Of a stretch of DNA of 14,008 nucleotides, positions 1 to 7,565 are shown in pieces; position 1 is the stretch's first letter; the number at the start of each line of letters is the position of its first letter. The notes beneath the pieces were generated by a model. The model had not been told where the DNA came from, searched no databases, and was given only the letters and a program-made list of their open reading frames with translations. The position numbers and the translations under genes were made by a program. Source of the DNA: Promethearchaeota archaeon (GTDB lineage: Archaea; Asgardarchaeota; Lokiarchaeia; Sigyniarchaeales; SOKP01); NCBI GenBank assembly GCA_019894815.1, contig JAGXNU010000030.1, positions 1 to 14,008 of the forward strand, given 5' to 3'.

Positions 1-259
1 GATAAAATGATATTTGATAATTCATTTTTGGAGTATTTAATCCCAATTGTAAACCATTAATTTCTCCTTCGCAGGATATTGGTAATTTAATCCACTCCTG
101 CTTGTCTTTTAGTCTGTCAACTTGTCCATGAGATGGCATCAAAATAGTTATATTATGAGTATTGGAAAGATGCTTTGCTTGATTTGCTGGTACTTCTCCC
201 AATCCTCCAAATTTTGCCACACCCGCAAATTCAAATGTTAAAATCCAAATATTTAGCAT
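1..259 (-). CDS. Glycogen/starch synthase-like GT5 glycosyltransferase, N-terminal fragment
   Basis: Reading the minus strand from the ATG at 259 gives 86 open codons that run off the left edge, so only the N-terminus is present. The protein opens with a beta-strand (MLNIWILTFEFAG) followed directly by VAKFGGLGEVPANQAKHL. This matches the Lys-x-Gly-Gly-Leu-Gly ADP/UDP-glucose binding loop of GT5 glycogen and starch synthases, where it also sits near the start. A second family-like stretch, NITILMPSHGQ (residues 36-46), resembles the conserved 'V.vi.P.Y' strand of these enzymes. The likely role is cytoplasmic alpha-1,4-glucan elongation. The catalytic C-terminal Rossmann domain lies outside the window, so activity cannot be judged. 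No clear Shine-Dalgarno sequence precedes the ATG. Confidence 0.8.
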   Translation of the reverse strand, partial: MLNIWILTFEFAGVAKFGGLGEVPANQAKHLSNTHNITILMPSHGQVDRLKDKQEWIKLPISCEGEINGLQLGLNTPKMNYQISFY

Positions 260-485
260 ATCAAAGTATTCTTTTACTTAATTAAGTCATTAATATTGTT
301 AAATAAAATCGGAATTGATTATAATAAGATGATTGTTTTGAAGGAAATAAACTTAACTAAAGTGTTTGGGGCTGATATGGTCAGTAAATAGGAGGAAAAA
401 TCGGTTAATATGAAGCTTGTAATTTTCTTAAGCATAAGCGTTTGAGAAACTTGCATTAATAGAAATTATAATTGATAGATTTCAA

Positions 486-508
486 AGAGTACTTTTTTGT
501 TGTACTCT
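486..508. repeat. Perfect 7-bp inverted repeat upstream of serA
   Basis: AGAGTAC (486-492) and GTACTCT (502-508) are exact reverse complements separated by a 9-base, T-rich loop. It lies about 135 bases before the serA start. It could be an operator half-site pair, a hairpin in a leader RNA, or chance. The stem is short for an AT-rich genome. Confidence 0.3.
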
Positions 509-626
509 CATCAAGTCTTTTTCATATCAAAAAATTAATTAGAGATCACTTTCAATATCAATCAATAATATGAAATGATTTTTATTGAATTAAATTACAT
601 TAATCTTCGACTCGTAAGAACAATTT

Positions 627-634
627 AAAGGGGA
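627..634 (+). promoter_or_regulatory. Ribosome binding site for serA GTG start
   Basis: AAAGGGGA lies about seven bases before the GTG at 642 and supports that codon as the start. The next in-frame Met is residue 27, which would remove the first beta-strand of the substrate-binding domain. Confidence 0.5.
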
Positions 635-641
635 AAAAATA

Positions 642-2222
642 GTGAAAGTGCTAATTCTTGATAATTTAGAAAAAGCTGGAGTCGACGTGTTCACCCGAGA
701 AGGGATCCAAATTGACGTGATGGGAACGATAGATGCTACGAACTTAACTAAAATCGCCAATAATTATGATGGGATCATTTTAAGGGGTGCTACGACTATT
801 ACAAAAGAAATTCTACAACAAACAACCCGATTAAAGATTATAGGTCGTGCAGGTTCTGGAACGGACAATATTGACAAGATAACCGCAACTAGAAAAGGTA
901 TCGTGGTAATGAATACTCCGGGGGGAAATACAATCACGACGGGTGAACATGCAATTGCGTTGATTATGGCTCTGGCAAGAAAGATCCCCCAAGCTTCAGC
1001 TTCCATGAAGGAAGGTAAATGGGAGAAAAAGAAATTTTTAGGAACTGAGCTGACCGGAAAAACGCTCGGGATTGTAGGAATGGGACAAATTGGTAAGGTA
1101 GTTGCAGAAAGAGCCTTAGGTTTAAAGATGGTAGTGATAAGTTATGACCCCTATGTCCCACCCGAAGTTATCTCAAAACTTGGTGTGGAACATGTAACCC
1201 TTGATGAGTTATATAATCGATCCGATTTTATCACTTATCACACGCCTCTCACACCAGAAACAAGAGGAATTATAAATGCTCAGTCAATTACAAAGATGAA
1301 AAAAGAAGTTTATTTGATTAATTGTGCACGAGGTGCACTTATTAATGAGTCTGATGTTTTAAATGCCTTGGAATCTGGACATATTAAGGGCTTAGCCTTA
1401 GATGTCTTTCCTATAGAACCACCCTCGTCTAATAATACTCTGCTTAAATATCCGAACGTGATTCTTACACCTCATTTAGGAGCTTCTACAATTGAAGCTC
1501 AAAAAAAAGTGGCGATTTTGATTGCTGAGCAGATTTGTGATTTTCTTAAAGAAGGTATGATTAGAAATTCAGTCAACTTCCCATCGATATCTGCGGAATT
1601 AATTCCCCTTTTGCGCCCTTATCTTAAACTTTGTGAGAAGTTAGGCTCATTCCAAGGGCAATTACTTGATTCTCCTCTAAAAGAAATACGAGTAGAATAT
1701 TTAGGAGATGCTTCAAAACTTGCAACACCCCCACTCACGATCTCGGTATTAAAGGGAGTATTACAACATCAAACCGAAGATGTTAATTTAGTTAATGCAC
1801 GAGTAGTAGCTGAAGAACGTGGAATAAAAGTAACCGAAACAAAAGGCCTAAAAGCAGAAAATTTCACTAGCATGATCAGAGTTGCGTGCTTCTCAGAAAG
1901 AGGGGAATCATCCGTTTCGGGTATAGTATTTGGATCTGCTCTGAAGATTGTTCAGATCAATCGCTTTCCAATTGAAGCTGATTTACTTGGAGGATTATTA
2001 ATGCTTCATAATCAAGATGTTCCAGGGGTAATTGGTAGTATTGGCAAATTTTTAGGTAATATAGGAATAAACATCGCTGGTATTCAATTAGGTCGAAAGG
2101 AACTTGGGGGAACTGCCATATGCCTTATAAATGTGGATAGTCCCGTGGAAGAAGATATTCTTTCCAAAATTGCGAAGCTACCAAACATCACTTCTGCAAA
2201 ATATTTGACTTTCCAATGTTAA
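642..2222 (+). CDS. serA: D-3-phosphoglycerate dehydrogenase
   Basis: This enzyme oxidises 3-phosphoglycerate to 3-phosphohydroxypyruvate with NAD+, the first step of the phosphorylated serine pathway, in the cytoplasm. The 526 residues match the long SerA form: a split substrate-binding domain, a Rossmann NAD domain, an intervening domain (about 315-445) and a C-terminal ACT domain (about 450-526, LLMLHNQDVPGVIGSIGKFL onward). The dinucleotide motif is G146-M-G148-Q-I-G151. The D-2-hydroxyacid dehydrogenase catalytic residues are R230 (NCARG), E259 (DVFPIEP) and H278 (TPHLGAST). The ACT domain suggests feedback by serine, as known for some SerA enzymes; this is inference. The GTG start is supported by AAAGGGGA upstream. 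The secernin-like gene follows after 57 bases on the same strand, so co-transcription is possible. Confidence 0.95.
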   Translation: MKVLILDNLEKAGVDVFTREGIQIDVMGTIDATNLTKIANNYDGIILRGATTITKEILQQTTRLKIIGRAGSGTDNIDKITATRKGIVVMNTPGGNTITTGEHAIALIMALARKIPQASASMKEGKWEKKKFLGTELTGKTLGIVGMGQIGKVVAERALGLKMVVISYDPYVPPEVISKLGVEHVTLDELYNRSDFITYHTPLTPETRGIINAQSITKMKKEVYLINCARGALINESDVLNALESGHIKGLALDVFPIEPPSSNNTLLKYPNVILTPHLGASTIEAQKKVAILIAEQICDFLKEGMIRNSVNFPSISAELIPLLRPYLKLCEKLGSFQGQLLDSPLKEIRVEYLGDASKLATPPLTISVLKGVLQHQTEDVNLVNARVVAEERGIKVTETKGLKAENFTSMIRVACFSERGESSVSGIVFGSALKIVQINRFPIEADLLGGLLMLHNQDVPGVIGSIGKFLGNIGINIAGIQLGRKELGGTAICLINVDSPVEEDILSKIAKLPNITSAKYLTFQC

Positions 2223-2268
2223 CAAATGGTTTATTGAATTTTCAATTGGGGAAATTCGTATTAGATTC

Positions 2269-2276
2269 AAGAGGAA
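2269..2276 (+). promoter_or_regulatory. Ribosome binding site for secernin-like gene, deciding between two ATGs
   Basis: AAGAGGAA precedes two adjacent in-frame ATG codons, at 2280 and 2283. The GAGG core ends 5 bases before the first and 8 before the second. The second spacing is the more usual and would place the catalytic Cys at residue 2, exposed once Met is removed. Confidence 0.45.
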
Positions 2277-2279
2277 AAT

Positions 2280-3464
2280 ATGATGTGTGACACATTAGTG
2301 GCTTTGGGAAATAGTACTGACAATGGAAATGTAATATTTGGCAAGAATAGCGATCGCCCCCAAAATGAAATACAATTAATCACGTATGCACCTAAAATTC
2401 AACATGTTGAGGGAGATATGGTTAATTGTACTTATATATCAATACCTCAAGTAAAAGAAACAGCTGCAATTCTTCTTAGTCAGCCGTTTTGGATGTGGGG
2501 CGCTGAAATGGGAGCAAATAATCATGGCGTAGTAATTGGAAATGAAGCGGTGTACACACATGAGCCATTAAGAAACGAGGGGTTACTCGGGATGGATCTA
2601 CTTCGACTAGGATTAGAACGAGGTAATTCTGCTTATAAATCAACAAAAATTATTACAGAATTATTAGAAAAATATCATCAAGGGGGTGGATGTTCTCATG
2701 AGGACTCTTCTTGGACTTATCATAATTCTTTCCTTATTGCTGACTCTAAAGAGGCATATGTCTTAGAAACTGCTGATGATTGGTGGATTGTTGAGAAGGT
2801 CGTCGATGTAAGATCTATCTCTAATGGGATATCAATACGCGGAAAGGGAGATTTTAGACGAGAAGGAATTGTTAATCACGCAATTGAAATGGGATATTGT
2901 AAAGATGATGATGATTTTGATTTTGCTGTTACTTTTTCAGGAGGTTATATCTCTAATACATTATCTCCGTTTTCACGAGAAGGGAAGTCTACATTATTAC
3001 TAAAGAATAATATTGGTAAAATTACACCTTCATTAATGATGGAATTTCTAAGAGAACATGATGTGGGGTTATGCATGCATGGTGGATTTGAATCAACAGG
3101 ATCTCAAGTTTCTGAACTGAGAAAGGAAGGTATTTATTCCATTCATTGGCTAACTGGGAGTACACTTCCCTGTTTGAGCACATATAAACCATACATGTTC
3201 TCCCTTGAAAATCAAAAAGTTTTAAAATCTGGACCTTATAAAAAACAAAATTCCGATTGGTATTGGCTACGACATTCTCATTTCATTAGAACTCTTAATA
3301 ATCCGGATTTGAAAAGTCAGTATTTATCTAAGTTAGAGTTTATTGAGAAAAAGGTTATTGATCAAGTTAAAAAAACTATTCTGAATGACCAAAATGTTAA
3401 TTCTGCGATTCAAAAAATTAATATTCATGCTTGGGAAATGGCAGAAGAATTGATTTATTCCTGA
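2280..3464 (+). CDS. Secernin-like C69-family amidohydrolase/peptidase
   Basis: This 394-residue protein resembles eukaryotic secernins and the C69 dipeptidase clan of N-terminal-nucleophile hydrolases. The start, MMCDTLVALGNST, gives the family's Cys nucleophile at residue 3, followed by the conserved FGKNSDRP (20-27). WTYHNSFLIAD (N149) and the downstream EAYVLETADDWW are typical of secernins, as is the SNGISI segment near 181. Family members cleave amide bonds after the initiator Met is removed to expose Cys, but many secernins have no proven substrate. No signal peptide is seen, so it is probably cytoplasmic. The gene follows serA closely, and its last 10 bases overlap the end of the convergent ceramidase-like gene. 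The true start may be the second ATG at 2283. Family assignment is firm; the substrate is unknown. Confidence 0.85.
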   Translation: MMCDTLVALGNSTDNGNVIFGKNSDRPQNEIQLITYAPKIQHVEGDMVNCTYISIPQVKETAAILLSQPFWMWGAEMGANNHGVVIGNEAVYTHEPLRNEGLLGMDLLRLGLERGNSAYKSTKIITELLEKYHQGGGCSHEDSSWTYHNSFLIADSKEAYVLETADDWWIVEKVVDVRSISNGISIRGKGDFRREGIVNHAIEMGYCKDDDDFDFAVTFSGGYISNTLSPFSREGKSTLLLKNNIGKITPSLMMEFLREHDVGLCMHGGFESTGSQVSELRKEGIYSIHWLTGSTLPCLSTYKPYMFSLENQKVLKSGPYKKQNSDWYWLRHSHFIRTLNNPDLKSQYLSKLEFIEKKVIDQVKKTILNDQNVNSAIQKINIHAWEMAEELIYS

Positions 3465-4831
3465 AAAAATTTCAAAACTTCATTTAATACTATTTCACCA
3501 GAAAATGGACTGAACGTTGGAAATGGCTCATATCCTCCAAAATTTATATATTCTTTTATGGTAAACAAGTAAGCAATCCAATCTTGAGAGTTTTGAAAAA
3601 TGAAAGTATTCTCTCTTCCAAGCGAAGATTCTTCAAGGATCTTATTTCCTAAATCTTCAAATAATTCTCCTGGTACAGTTATTAGATCTATCTTATTTGA
3701 AGTGTTTTTTGCATCAGTTGATATTTGAAAACGTTGAACGATTGTTTTACATTTAATTTTCCGCCCTTTTTTATTCAAACTAAAAAATGGAAAATTAGCA
3801 TTTAAAAGTTGTAATCTGGCAATCTTAAGGAGAAAAAGTTTCTTAATACAATAGTAGAGCTTATTAGAGAACCAAATTTTATTAAAATATTTTGCATCTT
3901 TCATTGGAATCCAAAATTCATGCATTTCAGCATTAATTTTGATAGAATCGGAGAATTCCTCATCATCAATAGATCTCGCCAATTTTAATGCCTCTTCAGC
4001 AATAATATAACCAATTTTTTTAGTATCTTCATAAGTGCCTAACTGATCGTATATTAACGATTTCTCTTCTTCTAAAGCTTTATAATCTATACCACTCGTC
4101 GTAATCGGATTAAGATCCCCAGATGGACCATTGAAGTATATAGCTTGAGTTTTTTTATCAGTTATTTGTTCAATTCGTTCAACATACTTTCCTGGAAAAT
4201 CCGCAGATAATTTAAAATTCTTATATGATAGGGTTGTTGGATGACAAGAGTAATTTGTTAGTAATCCAATTATTTCATCTTTACTCACATATTTGAAAAC
4301 TATGACGCCAAGTTCTGGTTTTGATTGTCTGGTTGGATGCCTTCGATTGATGACAATATCAGGATTCCATTGTTTTTTCTTCCACGCAATCCTACATGGC
4401 TCTAACTGTTTTGATAATTTCTCAAACAATTGAATAACTCTATTAGCAAGCCAAACAATGTATAAATCATTTCTGTTAGATCCAAACATAATCCCTCTTA
4501 AAAGATTAAAAGCCCCTCCAGGCCAATGAAATTCTCCCGTCAGATCAAAAGAAGCATGAGTGTGAGTAGCATGTATAAGTATTTTCTCTGACTTAATAGA
4601 TGGGAAAACTGAAATAATCTTATTTTTCATGTATTCTACGATAGCTAAGGGTAACTTAAGTGTATCAAATGAGAGCATTAAGAGGTAATCTTGATTTTCT
4701 TCAATCAAGATACCGTGAACATGAATATCATCTAATTTTCCTAAGCAAGGTTTTTTACGAGTGTAACCAGCTAATGACATGCCTAGAAAATTTAATGGAG
4801 TAATAGTCTTCTTTCCAAACGCAACTTTCAT
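3455..4831 (-). CDS. Neutral/alkaline ceramidase-fold protein (substrate unknown)
   Basis: This 458-residue protein matches the catalytic domain of neutral (non-lysosomal) ceramidases, zinc amidases that hydrolyse N-acyl sphingosine. Visible family motifs are HATHTHASFD (H90 and H92, the zinc-binding HxH pair), SCHPTTL (H197, the likely third zinc ligand) with SADFPG (209-214) just after it, and NGPSGDLNP (234-242), the counterpart of the conserved GAAGDVNP loop. Known ceramidases are usually secreted, but this one begins MKVAFGKKTITP with no signal peptide and appears cytoplasmic. It also seems to lack the C-terminal immunoglobulin-like domain of bacterial and animal enzymes. Archaea are not known to make sphingolipids, so the substrate could be another N-acyl compound. 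It is divergent from the eL33 gene and overlaps the secernin-like gene tail to tail by 10 bases. Confidence 0.8.
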   Translation of the reverse strand: MKVAFGKKTITPLNFLGMSLAGYTRKKPCLGKLDDIHVHGILIEENQDYLLMLSFDTLKLPLAIVEYMKNKIISVFPSIKSEKILIHATHTHASFDLTGEFHWPGGAFNLLRGIMFGSNRNDLYIVWLANRVIQLFEKLSKQLEPCRIAWKKKQWNPDIVINRRHPTRQSKPELGVIVFKYVSKDEIIGLLTNYSCHPTTLSYKNFKLSADFPGKYVERIEQITDKKTQAIYFNGPSGDLNPITTSGIDYKALEEEKSLIYDQLGTYEDTKKIGYIIAEEALKLARSIDDEEFSDSIKINAEMHEFWIPMKDAKYFNKIWFSNKLYYCIKKLFLLKIARLQLLNANFPFFSLNKKGRKIKCKTIVQRFQISTDAKNTSNKIDLITVPGELFEDLGNKILEESSLGRENTFIFQNSQDWIAYLFTIKEYINFGGYEPFPTFSPFSGEIVLNEVLKFFQE

Positions 4832-4967
4832 AGATTTAATATAAATTTGAAATCTACAAAAATTTTACTTTTTGTAAAAAAAGAGGACAGAATTAATTAA
4901 TCGTAAATTTTTTATCTTTTTAATTATTTTTTTAAATTAAAGATACAACTATTTTAAGTGGAATTTT
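4832..4967. promoter_or_regulatory. Divergent promoter region, ceramidase-like gene and eL33
   Basis: These 136 very AT-rich bases must carry promoters for both flanking genes. A TTTTTTTAAATTAAA-like stretch near 4927-4941 lies about 30-40 bases before the eL33 ATG. It would fit an archaeal TATA box with a very short leader. A 6-bp inverted repeat (TTTTAC 4863-4868, GTAAAA 4874-4879) lies nearer the ceramidase-like gene. Both calls are by eye. Confidence 0.35.
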
Positions 4968-5264
4968 ATGACATTAAATAATCGATTAGAACAGCTGGGA
5001 ATGGAGGGTGCGATTTCAAATTATAAACGAGGACGACATACAGTTCACCCAAAACATTGCATATTAGAATTCCCAACTATTAAAACTAGAAAAGAAGCAA
5101 ATAAATTAGTAGGAAGAACTGTTTTATGGGTTAGCCCAACAGGAAAAGATATGAAAGGTACAATTACTAGAGCACATGGTAATAGTGGGGCCGTTAGAGC
5201 ACATTTCAAAAAAGCAGGATTACCAGGACAAGCTTTAGGTACAAAAATTAAGATCATTAAATAA
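4968..5264 (+). CDS. rpl35ae: Large ribosomal subunit protein eL33 (L35Ae)
   Basis: This 98-residue basic protein matches ribosomal protein eL33 (old name L35Ae) of the 60S/50S subunit, found in eukaryotes and only some archaea. Recognisable segments are ISNYKRGRHTVHPKHCILEF at the start, GRTVLWVSPTGKDMKGTITR in the middle, and the diagnostic RAHGNSGAVRAHFKKAGLPG followed by ALGTKIKI. The last part parallels the eukaryotic 'HGNSG.VRAKF..NLP..A.G..IR' core. Length is close to the family norm. The gene has its own upstream region and does not sit in a ribosomal protein operon. The leader lacks an obvious Shine-Dalgarno sequence, consistent with leaderless or short-leader expression. Confidence 0.95.
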   Translation: MTLNNRLEQLGMEGAISNYKRGRHTVHPKHCILEFPTIKTRKEANKLVGRTVLWVSPTGKDMKGTITRAHGNSGAVRAHFKKAGLPGQALGTKIKIIK

Positions 5265-5285
5265 TCTCGTTTTTAATCTTTTAAA
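5265..5285 (+). terminator. T-rich terminator candidate after eL33
   Basis: Just after the eL33 stop, the sequence TCTCGTTTTTAATCTTTTAA supplies two T runs without a GC hairpin. That is the form of many archaeal intrinsic terminators. The call is by eye. Confidence 0.35.
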
Positions 5286-5420
5286 TAAGCCCAATTTAGG
5301 TATTTTAGGGATATTACATATATAACATACTTATTGAAATTAAAAAAACCCTTCAAAATTATTGAAAGTACTAGTTAATTTTGTGTTTTTTCATAATTAA
5401 ATTGGGATTTAGATGTAAAA

Positions 5421-7517
5421 ATGTCGGAACAAAACATGCAGATTTGTCGATTCTGCCATAGACATATTAAGCTGGCTTATTATTGTGATGATTGTGGAGT
5501 CAGTTGTTGTTCTGATTGCTTACATGAAGAAAAGATTGATTATTTTGTATGTCAAGATTGTAATTCTAAAAATATAGAAATAAAAGATTCAGGTAAATAT
5601 GGATCTTGCAAGGATTGTGAGAGTGAACATATAAATAAAGGGAGTCAATTATTAAAAGCTTGTCCAAAATGTCATTCCACATCAATAATAAATATTTATG
5701 AGAAAAAAGAGGAATTAGAAAAAAGTTTTTTGGATTTAATAAAAAACGTGCGATACTTCATTGAACCATTAAACGAACTTATTAATAACTTGTACCATTT
5801 GCGCCAAAAAACAAAAAACGCACGGGCACCTCCAATTAAATGCTATCACTTTCCACACTTGGAGGCTGACCTCCTAGCTCTATTTAAATTATTAAGTTAT
5901 GCAAAAGAAAATTTACATGAGAAAATTAGCATTCTTTTTAATCATTTATCATTAAATAAGGAATATTTTTTTGATATCTACTCACAACCAAATGCCAATG
6001 TAATCATTATAGAGGGGATCCTTGAGAATCTAACAAGGAGCAATGATTCAATTCAAGATTATATTTCTAATAACATAAAAACAATTACTACAAGTTTAGA
6101 AAGTATCCAAGATTACTTGAAATTCATTGAAAAAATCATTTTCTACTTTGAAACCTATAAAAAATACTTAAATTTAGCTGAAAATGAAAAACCAATTTAT
6201 GCTATTTATGCAAAATTAGCCAATGGTTTAAACACTCAAGATAAAATAAAAAAGAGTAAAGGAATCCTTTTCATTACGAATCTTGACTTATCATTTGTAC
6301 ATGAATATGGAAAACTAAAAAGAAAGAAAGAAGTTATTTTTAAAGCTCCTGTAAAAGATTTAATTAAAATCAAATCCCAAGGTAAAATGTTCAAGAAATT
6401 ATATATTGAATTTCCTTATGGGAGATATGAGTTCACTCTTCCTCCAAATAACATCACCCGAGTTTTGGATTATATCATTTTAGCAAGGAATTTTGATGAT
6501 ACTATAAAGTATGATCAAGAGACCGCAGAGAGACTTAACAATATCTATATCGAATTAAATGATATAACTGCATATATTGAAGAAACTATTAACTCATTTT
6601 TTAGTTTAAAGTGCCAATATAATAGTATAAATCAAAATTCCGATAATCTAATCCCAATAAGCATGGCAGGACAGCCAAATTATATTCCTCAAGATATTCC
6701 AAGAATTCAACAACAACCATATCAACCACACCTAAATCATCCAAATTATATTCCAAACATGCCACCACAGAACTATCAAGTCTCACAACCCATTCCTCAA
6801 CGAGAATATCAAAATCTCCCCCCACAAATCAATAATAATGTGTATCCAAATCAAGATCCCCAAAACATGTTTATTTATGGAAATCCAAGGGTTAACAGTC
6901 AATATAATCAACCTTATTACGATAATCGCTTTATACCACAAAACCTATATGAACCTAACAGAATTCAGAACTATGAAAGAAATCGATTTAATACCAGAAA
7001 TAATAATCAGAGAATAGATCCAAATAATAAAAAAATTCTAATGAGAAAACTCGAACAAGCTCAAAAAAATGGGCTATTACATTCCCCAGAGGTTAATGAT
7101 TCTTACGATATCCCCCAAAGAGATCATGGTTCATATTCGAATTTAAATGAAGGAAAGCGTTCCAGGTATAATGATTACTCCAAAAATCATTTATCAGAAT
7201 ATTTCAATCAAGATAATTTCATTCCAAATGATTTAAATACTAACAGAACGTATTCAAAAAAAGAAATAGAAAAACTCAGAAAATTGCGTGATTTTGAGAA
7301 GGAAAAATATAGTCTGGATGAAACTTTGAAAGCTTTAGATACAAAATTCGATCAAGGGATAATTTCTGAAGTTGATTATTTTAGGACCTTCAAAAACCTT
7401 CAAAAACAGATTTACTCTATCGATAAGAATATTGAGAACATTAGCCAAGATTTGGAAGAAATTGAAGATATTAAAGGAAAACATCGAGAATTTGACGGTA
7501 GACGATATTATTCATAA
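5421..7517 (+). CDS. Zinc-finger/PH-like protein with steadiness-box-like C-terminus; probable ESCRT-I/II-related adaptor
   Basis: This 698-residue protein has no single obvious homologue, but several parts can be read. Residues 9-84 carry six CxxC pairs (9/12, 22/25, 30/33, 44/47, 63/66, 81/84), beginning B-box-like and ending as zinc ribbons. Residues 95-265 look alpha-helical. Residues 277-358 (KGILFITNLDLSFVHEYG, then strands and a closing helix) resemble a PH/GRAM fold, of which the Vps36 GLUE domain is a variant. Residues 413-560 are an Asn/Pro/Gln/Tyr-rich disordered linker with PNYIP twice. Residues 611-690 are coiled coil. Within that, 631-668 (DETLKALDTKFDQGIISE, then DYFRTFKNLQKQIYSI) looks like the steadiness box of Vps23/TSG101. 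The convergent neighbour is an ESCRT-III subunit. Inference: a membrane- or ubiquitin-linked ESCRT adaptor. The zinc and disorder calls are firm, the PH call moderate, and the steadiness-box call tentative. Confidence 0.6.
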   Translation: MSEQNMQICRFCHRHIKLAYYCDDCGVSCCSDCLHEEKIDYFVCQDCNSKNIEIKDSGKYGSCKDCESEHINKGSQLLKACPKCHSTSIINIYEKKEELEKSFLDLIKNVRYFIEPLNELINNLYHLRQKTKNARAPPIKCYHFPHLEADLLALFKLLSYAKENLHEKISILFNHLSLNKEYFFDIYSQPNANVIIIEGILENLTRSNDSIQDYISNNIKTITTSLESIQDYLKFIEKIIFYFETYKKYLNLAENEKPIYAIYAKLANGLNTQDKIKKSKGILFITNLDLSFVHEYGKLKRKKEVIFKAPVKDLIKIKSQGKMFKKLYIEFPYGRYEFTLPPNNITRVLDYIILARNFDDTIKYDQETAERLNNIYIELNDITAYIEETINSFFSLKCQYNSINQNSDNLIPISMAGQPNYIPQDIPRIQQQPYQPHLNHPNYIPNMPPQNYQVSQPIPQREYQNLPPQINNNVYPNQDPQNMFIYGNPRVNSQYNQPYYDNRFIPQNLYEPNRIQNYERNRFNTRNNNQRIDPNNKKILMRKLEQAQKNGLLHSPEVNDSYDIPQRDHGSYSNLNEGKRSRYNDYSKNHLSEYFNQDNFIPNDLNTNRTYSKKEIEKLRKLRDFEKEKYSLDETLKALDTKFDQGIISEVDYFRTFKNLQKQIYSIDKNIENISQDLEEIEDIKGKHREFDGRRYYS
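6675..6754 (+). repeat. 14-base direct repeat in the disordered linker
   Basis: CCAAATTATATTCC occurs at 6675-6688 and again at 6741-6754, in the same reading frame, encoding PNYIP each time. It may reflect a small internal duplication in the linker or a repeated short peptide motif. Confidence 0.5.
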
Positions 7518-7565
7518 AATAAGTAAAAATTTAATACTATAAAGAATGAAAAATGATAATAGAAT

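Larger units (their letters stand above)
260..641. other. Intergenic region between divergent GT5 and serA genes
   Basis: About 380 AT-rich bases separate two divergently transcribed genes, so promoters for both should lie here. I see no convincing tRNA, long ORF or mobile-element remnant. Visible items are a GGAGG stretch at 391-395 that is followed by an 11-codon ATG ORF (410-445, MKLVIFLSISV), and a 7-bp inverted repeat at 486-508. Several AT-rich boxes could be TATA elements, but none stands out enough to name. Confidence 0.5.

Noticed and set aside
410..445. 11-codon ORF MKLVIFLSISV after GGAGG
   Set aside because: Too short and the spacing too long to call a gene; kept only as part of the serA upstream observation.
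764..1161. Minus-strand open frames inside serA (764-1006 and 964-1161)
   Set aside because: They lie within a confidently assigned gene, have no family resemblance and read as antisense shadows.
2233..2246. Small palindrome ATTGAA/TTCAAT between serA and the secernin-like gene
   Set aside because: With a 2-base gap it is a weak AT hairpin expected by chance, and it has no T run to make a terminator.
5045..5257. Minus-strand 70-codon frame opposite eL33
   Set aside because: It is fully inside the ribosomal protein gene, which explains the sequence; no motif is visible.
5353..5367. TTCAA/TTGAA inverted repeat upstream of the 698-residue protein
   Set aside because: A 5-bp stem in AT-rich DNA is not significant.
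6601..6825. Minus-strand 74-codon frame opposite the disordered linker
   Set aside because: It arises from the low-complexity Asn/Pro/Gln codons on the other strand.
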